Made by a program: the position numbers and the translations under genes. From contig CALSCQ010001452.1 in assembly GCA_943704525.1 (NCBI GenBank), positions 1 to 29,057 on the forward strand: 29,057 nt of DNA, given 5' to 3'. Below the pieces are notes generated by a model. It worked only from the letters and a program-made list of their open reading frames with translations, was not told the DNA's origin and did no database searches. The DNA is from Pigoraptor vietnamica. Lineage: Eukaryota; Opisthokonta; Filasterea. This document shows, in pieces, positions 17,383-27,570 of this stretch (the first letter of the stretch is position 1; each line of letters begins with the position of its first letter).

Positions 17383-17853
17383 TTTGACCAGAAAGCGCTC
17401 TGCAGGCAAAGGATGATTACAATTCAGCGTGACGTCCAACTGCCATCGGCTGATTTTACAGGAACAGACAAACAGATGCACACGCACACGCACCTTCAGA
17501 ATCCGAAACAAGGACAATCCTCTCTTCTCTTCCGTGCTTCGCTTGCGCAACTGTCACAAAAGTGGCAAAGAAAAAAAAGATGTACTGAGGACCGAGTAGA
17601 GAGAGGCAGACCAGCTGATCGCGAGGGCACGACAGAGTTGACTCTGGAGTTTAATCCGGTCACGTGTGTGCGGGCGGAGTTCGCCGCCACATCAGCTGTG
17701 CCTTCGTTGTTGAGGATGCGCGAAGCCCGAAGAATCTCAAACAGATTTTGACACTACCCCTCACTATTGGCGAAGCACGCGACGCGTGTTTAGCTGCCTG
17801 TCGTCCTTGGGAGTGCTGCCTGTGTCGCTATTGCTTGAGTTTGCGGCGTGGCC
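17383..17853. promoter_or_regulatory. Bidirectional promoter shared by Sec61-beta and ERp44
   Basis: These 471 bp lie between the divergent start codons of two ER genes. Two ACGT-core elements are visible: TGACGTCC (17430-17437, CRE-like) and GTCACGTGT around 17660-17668. ACGT-core sites are bound by bZIP factors, including those of the unfolded-protein response, so co-regulation is plausible but inferred. No clear TATA box. Confidence 0.5.
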
Positions 17854-19921
17854 ATGATGACGGTGCGGGTGTGCGCCGTGTGGGCGCTCGTGGCCGTCGT
17901 GCTCTGCGCGTGCGGCGCGCGAGCGGACGAGATCAAGAAGGAGGTCATTCCTCTCAACTCGAACAACTTCCAGGAGACTATTGCGTCGCGCGAGTTTGTG
18001 ATTGTCAATTTTTACGCCGACTGGTGCCGCTTCAGCCAGATGCTCGCGCCGGTGTTTGACCAGGCTGCGGCTGTGGTGGGTGTGCGCTGCTGTCCATTGT
18101 GCGTTGCGCAGAGAGTTGTGTCAGTGTGCGCGGTGCTGTCCATTGTGGCGTTGCATATAGGGCCGTGCCAGTGTGCGCGGTGCTGTCCATTGTGGCGTTG
18201 CACAAAGGGCCATGCCAGTGTGCGCCTGTTATCGTTGCATGTATGGCCAGAGTGCGCGCTGCTGCATTGTGGAGAGTTGTGCCAGTGTGTTGCGTGTTTG
18301 GTTGTTATGTGCGCCTCGTGTAAGTGGCGCAATGCGTCGTCGAAAGGGAAATGCTGTTCGGTGCATCTCACTCAGTTTGGACAATATTTGTCGTCACTGT
18401 TTGCTCATCGGTTACATACTTCCTTTGTCCTTGGTCCCAGTGCGACTCACACTGTGCGTTATCCCGATGAAATGTTTACTGTCGTCGTTCCACGCATCGC
18501 GCGGTCCTTCTGACGCCTCTGCTGCAAACCGCAGGTGTCGAGCGAGCGCGTCATGCTGGCCAAGGTCAACTGCGAGGTAGAGCCCGCACTCGCGCAGTCC
18601 AACCACATCACAAAGTACCCCACCCTCAAGATTTACCGCCGAGGGGAGGCGTCGAAGCGCGAGTACCGCGGCGAGCGCACCGTGAAGGCGATCGAGGAGT
18701 TCATCAAGGGACAGCTCGAGAGCGGTCTCAAGATCGCGCCGACCGCGCAGGACGTCGTGCAGTTTCTCGATCGCCACCGCCGCATCGTGATCGGTTTCTT
18801 TGCGGAGGAGAAAGGGCCCAACGACATGGCCGCGCACTTTGACGCGATCGCCGAGGAGATGCGCGACGACTGCACGTTTGTGCGGGTCGTGTCTGAGCGC
18901 GTGGCGCTGGCGGCGGGCGCGACGGCGATTCCGTCGGTTGTGTTCCGTGAGGTTGACCAGAAGGACCTTGTGTACGAGGGACCGCAGACGAAGGACGAGT
19001 TGAAGAAGTGGTGGGTGTCGCTGTTTGTGCGGCGTCGTTGTTTGTGGCTGTCGCTCGTTGTGTCGCAGTGTGCGGCGGTGCTTGCCGACCCACACTCATT
19101 CGTAGTGGCACACACACGCACACACTCAGCCACACACGGATACGCACCGCTGCACGACGTTGCACCCACAGTCGCAATAACGCCCACGTCCGCTCGCATC
19201 GCATTACTCTATTTTCCCCGCGTGCCGCAACGCCATACTTGCGAGCGCTTCTCACATGCGCCGCCACCGCAGGGCGTCCGAGCTGTGCCATCCGCTCGTC
19301 CGCGAGATCACCTTTGAGAATGCCGAGGCGCTCACCGAGGAGGGTCTCCCTTTCCTCATCCTCTTCCATCTCCCCGACGAGCGCAAGAGCGTCGCCGACT
19401 TCACCGCCGTCGTGAAGGAGCGGTTCGCGCACCTCAAGGGCACGATGAACTTCATCACGGCGGACGCGCTCAAGTTCATGCACCCGCTGCAGCACATGGG
19501 CAAGAGCAAGGCCGACGTCCCCGTGCTCGCCATCGACAGCTTCCAGCACATGTACGACTTCGGTCCGTTCCAGGAGATCGGCGTGCCCGGCCGCCTCGAG
19601 CAGTTCATCGCCGACTTCAACTCTGGTCTGCTCCACCACCGGTTTCACAACGCGCAGCAGGGACAGGGACAGGGCCAGCAGCCGCCCGCGCCTCCCGCGC
19701 TGCCTGCGGATCCCAATGCGAACGCTGGAGATGGCGCTCCACCCGCGGACAACGGCGCGCAGCAGCAGCAGCCGCCGGCGGGCGACAAGCCTGCCGAAGA
19801 TGGTGGTGAGCAGCGCCGGGACGTGCCGGCCGCGTCCCCCGCCGCGATTCCGGAGAGCACGTTCAAGAAGCTGCAGCCGAGCAAGAACCGGTATTCGCTG
19901 CGGAAGCGCGATGAGTTGTGA
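17854..19921 (+). CDS. ERP44: ERp44-like thioredoxin-fold ER chaperone
   Basis: Three exons (17854-18075, 18535-19010, 19273-19921) join as phases 0 and 2 and encode about 448 residues. The order is a signal peptide (1-25), a thioredoxin-like a domain with the diagnostic CRFS site (Cys58) in place of CxxC, two further thioredoxin-like domains (conserved KYPTLKIYRRGEASKREYRG and LVREITFENAEALTEEGLPF), a Gln/Pro/Ala-rich insert, and a tail ending in the ER-retrieval signal RDEL. ERp44 cycles between ER and early Golgi, binding thiols of unassembled secretory proteins and Ero1 and returning them to the ER. Histidines in DSFQHMYDFG and LLHHRFH match positions reported as zinc ligands in human ERp44. 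The final segment STFKKLQPSKNRYSL matches the regulatory tail. It is longer than the human protein (406) mainly because of the insert before the tail. Intron 1 holds a 47-bp tandem repeat. Confidence 0.95.
18122..18234. repeat. 47-bp tandem repeat in ERp44 intron 1
   Basis: Units begin CAGTGTGCGCGGTGCTGTCC at 18122 and 18169 (period 47). A partial third unit begins at 18216, and a more diverged partial unit lies upstream (about 18086-18120). The array is wholly intronic. Confidence 0.85.
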
Positions 19922-20411
19922 GGCGGTTGTTGCGGGCGTGTCGCTGCGTGTGCGCGTTAATTCGTTTTTTTTCCTCGTTTTTGTTGGGAGGCGTTTTGGT
20001 TCCCGGAATTGAAGGCCCTTGAACAACTGCGCAAGTTGTTGATGTGTGCGTAATGACGGAGCTGCATGCGAGAGAGTGCACGCCGGTTTCCATGAGTGGT
20101 GTTGTGTGTGGGAAGGCGGCACTGCGTGTGAGAGTCTTCTCATACGGAGTCACCCATAATCCGTGTGAGTGTGGGCTCTGCGAATGGTATCTCTGTTTCA
20201 GGGCACGCAATTGTCGCTGACTTTAGAAGGTTTGCGGCAGTCAATACAATCGACGCCGCACGCGACGGAGCTGTTCACAAGACGAGCGCGACGAAAAATG
20301 CCCCCCAAAACAGAAGGCGTTTCCAAGCGAAGAGGGGTGGGAGAGCAAACAGGACGACTGTGTGGCAGTGCGGAAACGAGGGTTGATGGGGACGGCAGCC
20401 GTAACGCACGG
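19922..20411. other. Convergent intergenic region
   Basis: These 490 bp lie between the ERp44 and 5-phosphatase stop codons. A small hairpin (AACAACT/AGTTGTT, 20022-20040) is visible. A 150-codon plus-strand frame running into the 5-phosphatase is an antisense shadow. No gene is called. Confidence 0.45.
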
Positions 20412-22072
20412 TCATCCCAAGAGAAAGCGGAGCGCCAGCGCAAAAAGGACAATCGCAACGACGAGCTGTCGCCCAAATGGGCTCAGAATGCCCACGCGTC
20501 TCGCCGCGCGAAAGTGGCTTGGGCCCAGGACAGCCCGCATGTCGGCCACTGCAGAGACGCCGAGGGAGCGGTACTCAAACTCAAGCACGCCCCGGATGGG
20601 CTTGTGGTCGCTCGAGATTAGCTGCGGGGACGAGCCATAGTCGACGACGGATACGCCGCTGCCCACGTAGAGCACACGGTCCGTCCTGTTGGCGCATGCG
20701 ACAGTGGAGGAGGGGTTGAGTTCAGTGGCGTCTGTGAGTGACGTTAAACAGAGACAAGCAAGAGGTATGGGCAGCACAGACACACGATCACGCAAACGCA
20801 CACACACATACATGCACACATGAACACACACGAACAAAGGCGCCTGCAGTACACGTGACCGACCGACCCACCAAGCGGGAGCGCGGCGCTTCTTTGTGCT
20901 CGTGTCGTACGTGTTCGTTCCCACGTCAAACTTGTACGTCGGCGCAAACGAAATCTCGCCCTCGCTGTAATCCGCAAACACACGCCGCGCGCGCATCTCC
21001 TGCTTCAGCTGGTCGTGCTCCTCGATGGCCCCCTTCCACCGCTTCGGATCGGCGGCGATAGCGCGCGTCTCGTCGTCGTCAATTTCCACGCGATAATTGA
21101 GATCCCCAAACCACACCACGACATCGTGCGCAAGGATCGTCGCCGGCACTTTGGGAACGCGGTACTCGCCCTTCCCCTTGGGCATCGACGGCGTCGCAAA
21201 CGACACGCGGTCGTTAATGGTCGCGTAGTCGCGGTTCCTGCGAAGCACCTGCTTGCGCGGCTTGTGCGGCGCAAGATGCGAATTGACGATGCACACGTGC
21301 GTCCCTGCGCCGAGCGTGAAGCGCACGACGGCGGCGCCCTTGTTCCCGAGACGATTGGCCGTCCCACAGCCGACAATTGTCGTGTCGACGAGGCTGATTT
21401 GGTCCACGATGTTTGAGCGCGCAAACACGAGGATGGCAATCCCGGTGATCGACTCGGACGCAATCTGAGCACACACACGAACAAGACGAGCCATTAACAG
21501 CAGAGTTCGCATACATAATGCAACGCACACGTGCAAGAACGCACGAAGCAGTTAAGTGGGAGAACAGCAGTTCGCACACACCAAGCAACGCACACGTGCA
21601 AGAGCGCATGGATGGAACACATGTGCGGTTGATCGACTTTGTGTGCGCACTCACTTCTGTGTGCGAGCCCCACGACGACACGGCGCTGCGCACGGCGTCC
21701 ATCCACGCCTTCTTTTGCGCGGTTGTGTTCAGCACCATCGACGCAAACGTGACGTCGGCCTCTTGGAACCTGCATGCCGGCGGTGGGAGTCACGTTAATC
21801 CCGCAGCCACGCTTTTTCTCTCGACGCACACTTACACTCACACACATGCACGCACACACACACACACGCACACATGCATAAACGTCCACATACACTCTCT
21901 CGTACGAAGCCAAAGCGCGCACGCACCCCACGGCAAAAATGTCGGTCGCAGCCCCCGCCTTGAGCCAGTCGCCGACATTGTCGTCTGATCGCAGCGTATA
22001 TGTCCCAACATTCCACGAGAACGCACCCACGCGCACTTTGCGCGGTGGTGCGCGCGAAGATGCCTCCGCCAT
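20412..22072 (-). CDS. Inositol polyphosphate 5-phosphatase with a C-terminal membrane segment
   Basis: Four exons on the minus strand (22072-21927, 21769-21655, 21464-20872, 20685-20412) join as phases 2, 0 and 2 to give about 375 residues. The 5-phosphatase catalytic motifs are all present in order: FSWNVGT (residues about 18-24), VGFQE across the first junction, NSHLAPHK, WFGDLNYRVE, FAPTYKF, RAPAWTDRVLY (joined across intron 3) and SDHKPIRG. Such enzymes remove the 5-phosphate from PI(4,5)P2, PI(3,4,5)P3 or soluble inositol phosphates. After the catalytic domain a short linker leads to a hydrophobic C-terminus (LVVAIVLFALALRFLLG), which suggests tail-anchoring in a membrane. This resembles the membrane-targeting tail of INPP5E- or pharbin-like enzymes in purpose but not in sequence. 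An in-frame upstream ATG at about 22171 is possible. I prefer 22072, from which the domain starts promptly. Intron 2 contains a roughly 64-bp duplication. Confidence 0.92.
21501..21612. repeat. Imperfect direct duplication (~64-bp spacing) in 5-phosphatase intron 2
   Basis: The string GCAACGCACACGTGCAAGA occurs at 21521 and 21585. Similar flanks (GCAGAGTTCGCATACA versus GCAGTTCGCACACA) precede each copy. Confidence 0.75.
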
Positions 22073-22347
22073 CGTCTCGAGCGGTGGCAAAAAACTGACG
22101 CTGCGGATGCCGTCTTTTGCATTAGTCGCGCACAGAGTGTGAATGTAAACAAATCGGCATGTGCAGCGCATGGTGAGGGTTCCTGGATGGAAGCTAAGGT
22201 GAGGGTTCTATACAGTACAGTGTTCTTCATTAAACTACGCTTGTGTCGTCGCACGGGGGATTAGAGCCCCTCCTCGGCCTCTTCGTCTTCCCCGTGCGCA
22301 TCTTCCAGCTCGAACTCCGCGACTCCCTCGACGCCCTCTCCGCCCCG

Positions 22348-25300
22348 TCACAGCGCGCTGTAGCCGCTGCGGTTCCGCTTGAGCGCAAGTACGAGCATGA
22401 CGGCAGAGAGAATAAACGCGAGCAGGCCAAACGCGAGGCCCGCAGCCGCAACACCCTTCGTCGTCTTCTGCGAGGACGTCTCGGCGACATCGACGACGAC
22501 CGGGCCCGTGCTGGACGAACCGAGGAGGAGCTCCAGCATGACATCATACCGGGGCGAGCCAAGGCCCGTGGTGGGGTCCCAGCCACGTGCTGCCTCAAAG
22601 CCGTACTGGCAGCAGTTCTTGACGACGACGGGGCAGCGGTTGTCGCCGGCGGTCACGTCGATGAAGGCCTCCGGGTGCTCGACGGCCCACTTGTAGAAGA
22701 GCGGGTTGAGGAAACCGAGGGGCTTCTGGCCGGCCTCGAGCAGGCGGTCGTTGAGCAGCGCGACGATCGCCGCAAAGACGGGCGTCGACGCAGACGTGCC
22801 GTGCACCGAGACAATTTGGCCGCTCTGGATGCAGAGGAACTTGTGCCTGCAACAAAAAGCGCGCGTGAGAAGGTGTCGGGGATGGGTGGCCGCACGCTGG
22901 GGAACATACGGACGCACGCATGCACTCACGCACACGCACGAATGCTCACCCGATGGCGCTGACGTCCGGATAGGCGCGGTTACCGCGGCTGAACCAGTTC
23001 TCCGGGGGCAGGTGGACGGTGGGGTCCGAGAGGTAGGCGTTCACGGCGCCCTTCTGGTAGTCGGGCATTGGCGCATAATCCGAGAAGCCTGGAATTCGAA
23101 TTGGGTGTCCGGTCAGCTTAACTGCATAGAGAATTCTCCTCCGACGGGAAGACGGTCGAGTGGATGAGCCCCGCAGTAGAGCGATTGCAAAATGCGACAA
23201 GAGCGCGTGTGGTGTGAGTGAATGAAAGGTCGGCTCTCGAAGCAAACTCCACGAGCATGACCAGGGAACGAGAGCTGCGAGGCCACGTGTTCGTCGCAAT
23301 CCAACACACAGACACAAAACGATTGAACAGCAACAGACGCGGACACCCGAGGAACGCACCGCCGCCGGATGTGATGACGCCGCCAGTGTCCGAGCTGCAC
23401 ACGCGCTCAGAGGGCGTGCGAGCGTAAAAGTTGAGGAAAGCGCCGACGCCCGTGTCGAGGGGGTTGCGCGCGTTAATGGGCGTGACCACGCGCGAAAGCT
23501 GCGCATCCGTTTTCGTCACTAACGAGACCTTGCAACAACACACACATTCGAGCGCTTCCAGCTTCTCCCCTTCTCTCAATTACATGGGTCAATGCATACT
23601 GTGGACGTGACAGAGGCATCACCTGCGTGGCGCCGACGTTCGTGACGTAGGGGCTCGTGTTGGGCCACGCGGGGTTCGAGCGGCTGCACTTTTCCGGCTG
23701 CTCACGCGCCTGGAATCCCACCGCACCGTCGTCGCCGCTCGCAAAGAGCACAGAGATGCCGCGCAGGGCGAGCGTCTTGAAAATGTTGTCGCACGTGTCG
23801 CGGTACGCCTGGTCGATCGTCGCCTCAATGTCGCTGTACGAGACGCTGTGCACCTGCGGAGAATGGACGAGGTGAGAAAAAGGGGACATGTCGCACACTC
23901 TCTGACGATTGTCACAACACAACAAAGTCACAAGCACGTGGGCGCGCCGACACACGCATGCGCAGGCACACACAATCCGCGGAAGCACGCGCAGACGCAC
24001 CAGCGGAATGTCGGCGTTGTTCTGCAGCGCCACGAGCCACTCGAGGAAAGGCTCCTGGTCGGGGTTCTCCGTGTCGTTCACGCGGTGGCGACCACCAACA
24101 GACCAAAAGTACGTCTTGATGTTCGGCGCGACGGCCATGATATACTCAATGTCGAGCGTCGCCTCGCCGCCCGGGTTCGTGATGTTGTTGGGACCGACGA
24201 CGAACGGCTGCGGCTGCGAAAAGACGCCGTGCCGCTGGAAAAAGTCCTGCGGTGCGTGTGCGTGTGTGTGTGGTATGTGCGTGTCCGGGGGGTACAGGCG
24301 TCAGCGTACTGTTACTGTTTCAAAACGTAGGAAATGTTCAATGTGAAACGTCGAGAGGCCCACGTGACACCTTAACCCTAACCCTAGCGACAAACCCATC
24401 GCACTCACGTTGAGGTCGGACGGCGCGTAATACTGGTCGAGGAACTCCTCGACGGCCATCGAGTTCTTGGCGTTGCGCCCGCGCGTGCCCACGGGGACGC
24501 CGTACAGGTCCAGAATGAGATCGGGGGTGGTGAACGGCGACAGAATGACGTTGTAGAGGCCGGCAGAAGTGTTCGCGGGTGCCGACGCGTAGTTGATCGT
24601 GAACGACTTGACGTGCAGCGGGACGTAGTTCTCGAGGGGGCGCACCGTCACCGTGCAGACGACACCAATCTCGGCCCAGCGCGTCTGGTTCGCGCAGATG
24701 CCCTCCGTGATCGACGAATAGCCGGTCGGGATCCAGTTGCTGCACGTGTGGCACGTGAGCAGGCCGTCCCCGGTACCGTCGACGACCGCCGCAGGGTACG
24801 TCTTGACGACGGAATCAAAGCCATCCCCGGCGACCGTCACGACAAAGTTGGTGATCGCAGACACCGTCGAGCACATGTTCGTTTCGGACGAGGGCACGCT
24901 CCCGTCGCTGCAGATCGGGCGAAAGATGAGCAGCAGCTGGGCGTCGCCCGCCGTCTGAGACAGGATGCCGTAGGGCGTCGCCGCAGTGTACTGCGCGTCC
25001 ACGGCCGAGTTGACGCGCTTGGGCGTGAGCGTCGAGGGGAGACGCGAGATGCCACCGACAACGGCGACGACCTCCGCGATGTCGGCGGGGAGAGCGTGCG
25101 CCCGGGTCACGACGGCGCGCCGGCCGAGCTTCTCCGAAGCGTACACGTGGAAGGGCTCGGCGTCAAGGAGCGCCTCGGCCTGTGCGATCGTCATCGTGGC
25201 GTAGACGGCATCGTGCGACGGGGTGAGCTCGTGCGCAATGCCGGACTGCGAGAGCCAGTTTGTGACCTTGTCGATGCTCGCCTGCGACGGGCGAATGATG

Positions 25301-26030
25301 TCGTGGACTTGGGCCGCGGTGAGAAAGTTGCGCCACTCGCGGCTGTCGGGATCGGTGATCCTGCAAAAACACACACGGGCCATTACATTAGCGCCGAGGG
25401 GGGACGCGAAATGTGGCCTCAGTATCGCAGCAGACAGTGTGCAACTAATGTTCCGAGAGCACCGCGTGCGACTGAATGAAATGCGTGCGCGTACCGCTTG
25501 AACAAATCGTCGACCTTGTCCTGGTTGTTGTGCTTGAGCGCAAACAAGACGCGGATGGACGAGTCGGGGTTCGCCCTGCGCACGTTCACACTGAGCCAAC
25601 CAAGCCTTCACACCCAACAACGCATCCCGGATGCACAAACAGCAAGAGCGACCTCTCGCGACTTTAAAATCTCTCCGCCACTCATGGAGCACGTGAACAG
25701 AACACGGGCATTTGACACAAAGCGCACCTGCGGACGACATTCCAGCCCTGCGGCGTTTCCACTTCTGCGAGTTGTCGCCCAGTTCGTTAGCAAGGTTTAA
25801 GGCGCTGCGGTCATTCACCGCCGTACGAGCACTATATCGAACACGCACAAGCACGACTATCGTTACGCACTTTGGTTCAGGGCAGGAGTAGTGCGAATTG
25901 AGTAGCGAAGGAAAAGATGCATGAATGTGACCGTGCCCACGCACTCACCGCGGGTCTTGACAACGTTGCGGAGGGCCTCCGCAGCGCCCAAGAGGCACAG
26001 GACGGCCACAAGCGCAGCCAGTCGCGCCAT
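22348..26030 (-). CDS. TPP1: Tripeptidyl-peptidase 1-like sedolisin with a C-terminal membrane anchor
   Basis: Nine exons on the minus strand (26030-25949, 25764-25728, 25575-25495, 25360-24409, 24246-24001, 23853-23623, 23528-23360, 23088-22950, 22846-22348) join in phase at every junction, giving about 811 residues. There is a signal peptide (1-20), a sedolisin prodomain (GWNVVRRANPDSSIRVLFAL onward), an insert of about 150 residues in the prodomain/catalytic linker, then the S53 catalytic domain. The catalytic Glu and Asp are in GEATLDIEY (about Glu412, Asp416), the oxyanion Asp in FASGDDG (about Asp507) and the nucleophile Ser in GTSASTP (about Ser664). Calcium-site marks FIDVTAGDN and TTGLGSPRYD follow. 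Unlike human TPP1 (563 residues, soluble), it ends with a membrane helix (GLAFGLLAFILSAVMLVLAL) and a short tail finishing in YSAL. These proteases cleave tripeptides from N-termini in acidic lysosomes. Position -2 to the Ser motif is His instead of the usual Ser. Confidence 0.95.
24371..24387. repeat. Interstitial telomere-like repeat
   Basis: CTTAACCCTAACCCTAG, i.e. CTAGGGTTAGGGTTAAG on the sense strand. It lies in TPP1 intron 4, about 20 bases after the donor. A related sequence is at 578-605. Confidence 0.7.
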
Positions 26031-26447
26031 GGTGAGCCTCGCACGCACTCGAAAGGAGCAAAAATGGAGAGGAGAATAATGAAATCGAACTGAAAAACGA
26101 TGCAAGAGACGGCGTTTACGCACTTCTGTGTTTTTGGCCGTTCTTTCGAACGAGTCCCACCCCGTATGTTGATTACAGCAAAGCGATTGGGTAATCCAAT
26201 TTGGGCGATCACGAGTGCACATCCGGGGTGGCATCATCGAAGTGGAGTGGGTTGCACCCCCGGATGAGACACAGAGGTGTGTGCATGCCCCGGATGGGCT
26301 GCGACGGAATGCGTCAACGCGCCTTTTCTTTGTAATCGCCCACTGATTGACTTTGCGTCTTAGTTGCGAGTGCCTCCTTTTCCTGCATTACGCGTGTGTG
26401 CGCGTCTGTGTTAGTTCTTCTTGTGAGTGATTTGGACTTCAGGGAAG
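26031..26447. promoter_or_regulatory. Bidirectional promoter with three CCCCGGATG motifs
   Basis: These 417 bp lie between the TPP1 start (minus) and the gene at 26448 (plus). CCCCGGATG occurs at 26258-26266 and 26288-26296, and inverted at 26220-26228, a cluster of three in 77 bp. The motif recurs in two other upstream regions (6880, 16130), which supports a regulatory role. Confidence 0.6.
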
Positions 26448-27570
26448 ATGGATGCCGGTGCATCGCAACCGTCGCTGGGTCAGCCGCTCGCACCCATGAT
26501 TTCCCACGCAGCAGGGGCCGTCCCAAGCGCTTACGGCCCCGTACCTGGTCTCGATCCGCCGTCACGTCCGCGCTTCATGTTCCCGAATGCGCGCACAAAC
26601 ATTCCGCGGGTGCAGGTGCGTAGATGTTGCGCGTGAGTGTCGGTAACGCACTTCTGACACACTGCAAATTTCATGCGTCACCCAGGAAAAGACGACGGGC
26701 GAAGTGCTCGTGATGAACGCCGTGCAATCGATCACCGACGTCCATTTCTTCACGGAAACGGAGGCGTTGTTTGCCGCATTGATGGCAGAGCACCCGACTT
26801 CCTTCCCGGCGCCCGACAGTCCCGGCATCGCGCTGCTCCTGCGCACTCTCCGCGACGACCTGCAGACTCGGCGTCTCGAGGTCATCTACCGCTACATTCT
26901 CACGGACACGAAGACGGCGCCCATTTACGTGCCTGCGGTGCGGACGGGGATCGTAGAGGGCGCATCTGTCCGCGTACTCGAGGTCGTTTACAACCGCGCG
27001 CCAAAGTTTTGGTCGCTTCCCTCCGGCGAACAGCCCATCCTTCGCCTCGCCATTTGGGGCACGCTGCACTTCAAGATGATCGCGTACGGCGAAATCGCGC
27101 GCGAAGGCGTCATTGACTCCCTCCAGCGCTTGAACGAGCTGCTCCACCAGCTCCCGACGCCCCCCGAGCGCGTGTGCCGTGGTCTGCGAACGGGCATCGG
27201 CGAGATCCTTCGCGCCAACGTGCGCGACTGCACGAGCGCGCGCTACGTTCAGGGCCCTTGCGGCGACCTCTTCCGTTCCGATCGCTGCGAGTGGTTTGCG
27301 GCGGAGCGTTCGTACGGGGACTCGTCGTGCGAGCGGTGTCTCGGGGCGAAGAAGACGCTTATCCAAAAGGCGCGTCGCCACGAAAAGGCGGCGAAGGATC
27401 CGAGCATTCGCCTTGCGCGGGAGATGCCCGACTCGCACGCGCCCCTCGACACGTTGACGCCAGACGAGCTGAAGAACCGGCTCAAGATGGCCATGTCGCT
27501 CATTCGGAAGCTGCGCGCGGACAACAAGCGAAAGGCGGTGCGCGAGGCCGAAAAGCTCGTCAAGGGTTGA
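26448..27570 (+). CDS. Unrecognised protein with C-terminal Cys cluster and coiled coil
   Basis: Two exons (26448-26615, 26686-27570) join in phase 0 through a 70-bp GTGCGT...CAG intron and give about 350 residues. Residues 1-56 are Pro/Ala/Gly-rich and likely disordered. The central region (about 57-215) is a compact mixed alpha/beta sequence (VIYRYILTDTKTAPIYVPAV, PILRLAIWGTLHFKMI). A cysteine cluster follows (about 216-250: C..L..GI, then CT, GPCGDLF, DRCEW, SSCERC), which could bind zinc. The last roughly 70 residues are basic and helical (KNRLKMAMSLIRKLRADNKR), probably a coiled coil. No signal peptide or membrane segment is present, so a cytosolic or nuclear location is likely. The architecture would fit a DNA- or RNA-associated factor, but no family was recognised. 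It is divergent from TPP1. Confidence 0.75.

Noticed and set aside
18728-20143. 471-codon minus-strand open frame antisense to ERp44
   Set aside because: It is Arg-rich, has no recognisable domain, and is explained by high third-position GC of the ERp44 exons, which themselves encode a clear family member.
20590-20598. CCCCGGATG inside the 5-phosphatase as a regulatory site
   Set aside because: It falls within codons for the conserved SDHKPIRG region, so coding constraint explains it. It was kept only in the motif count.
24613-25479. 288-codon plus-strand frame antisense to TPP1 exon 4
   Set aside because: Charged, Arg/Asp-rich translation typical of an antisense shadow. The opposite strand carries conserved sedolisin sequence with matching splice phases.
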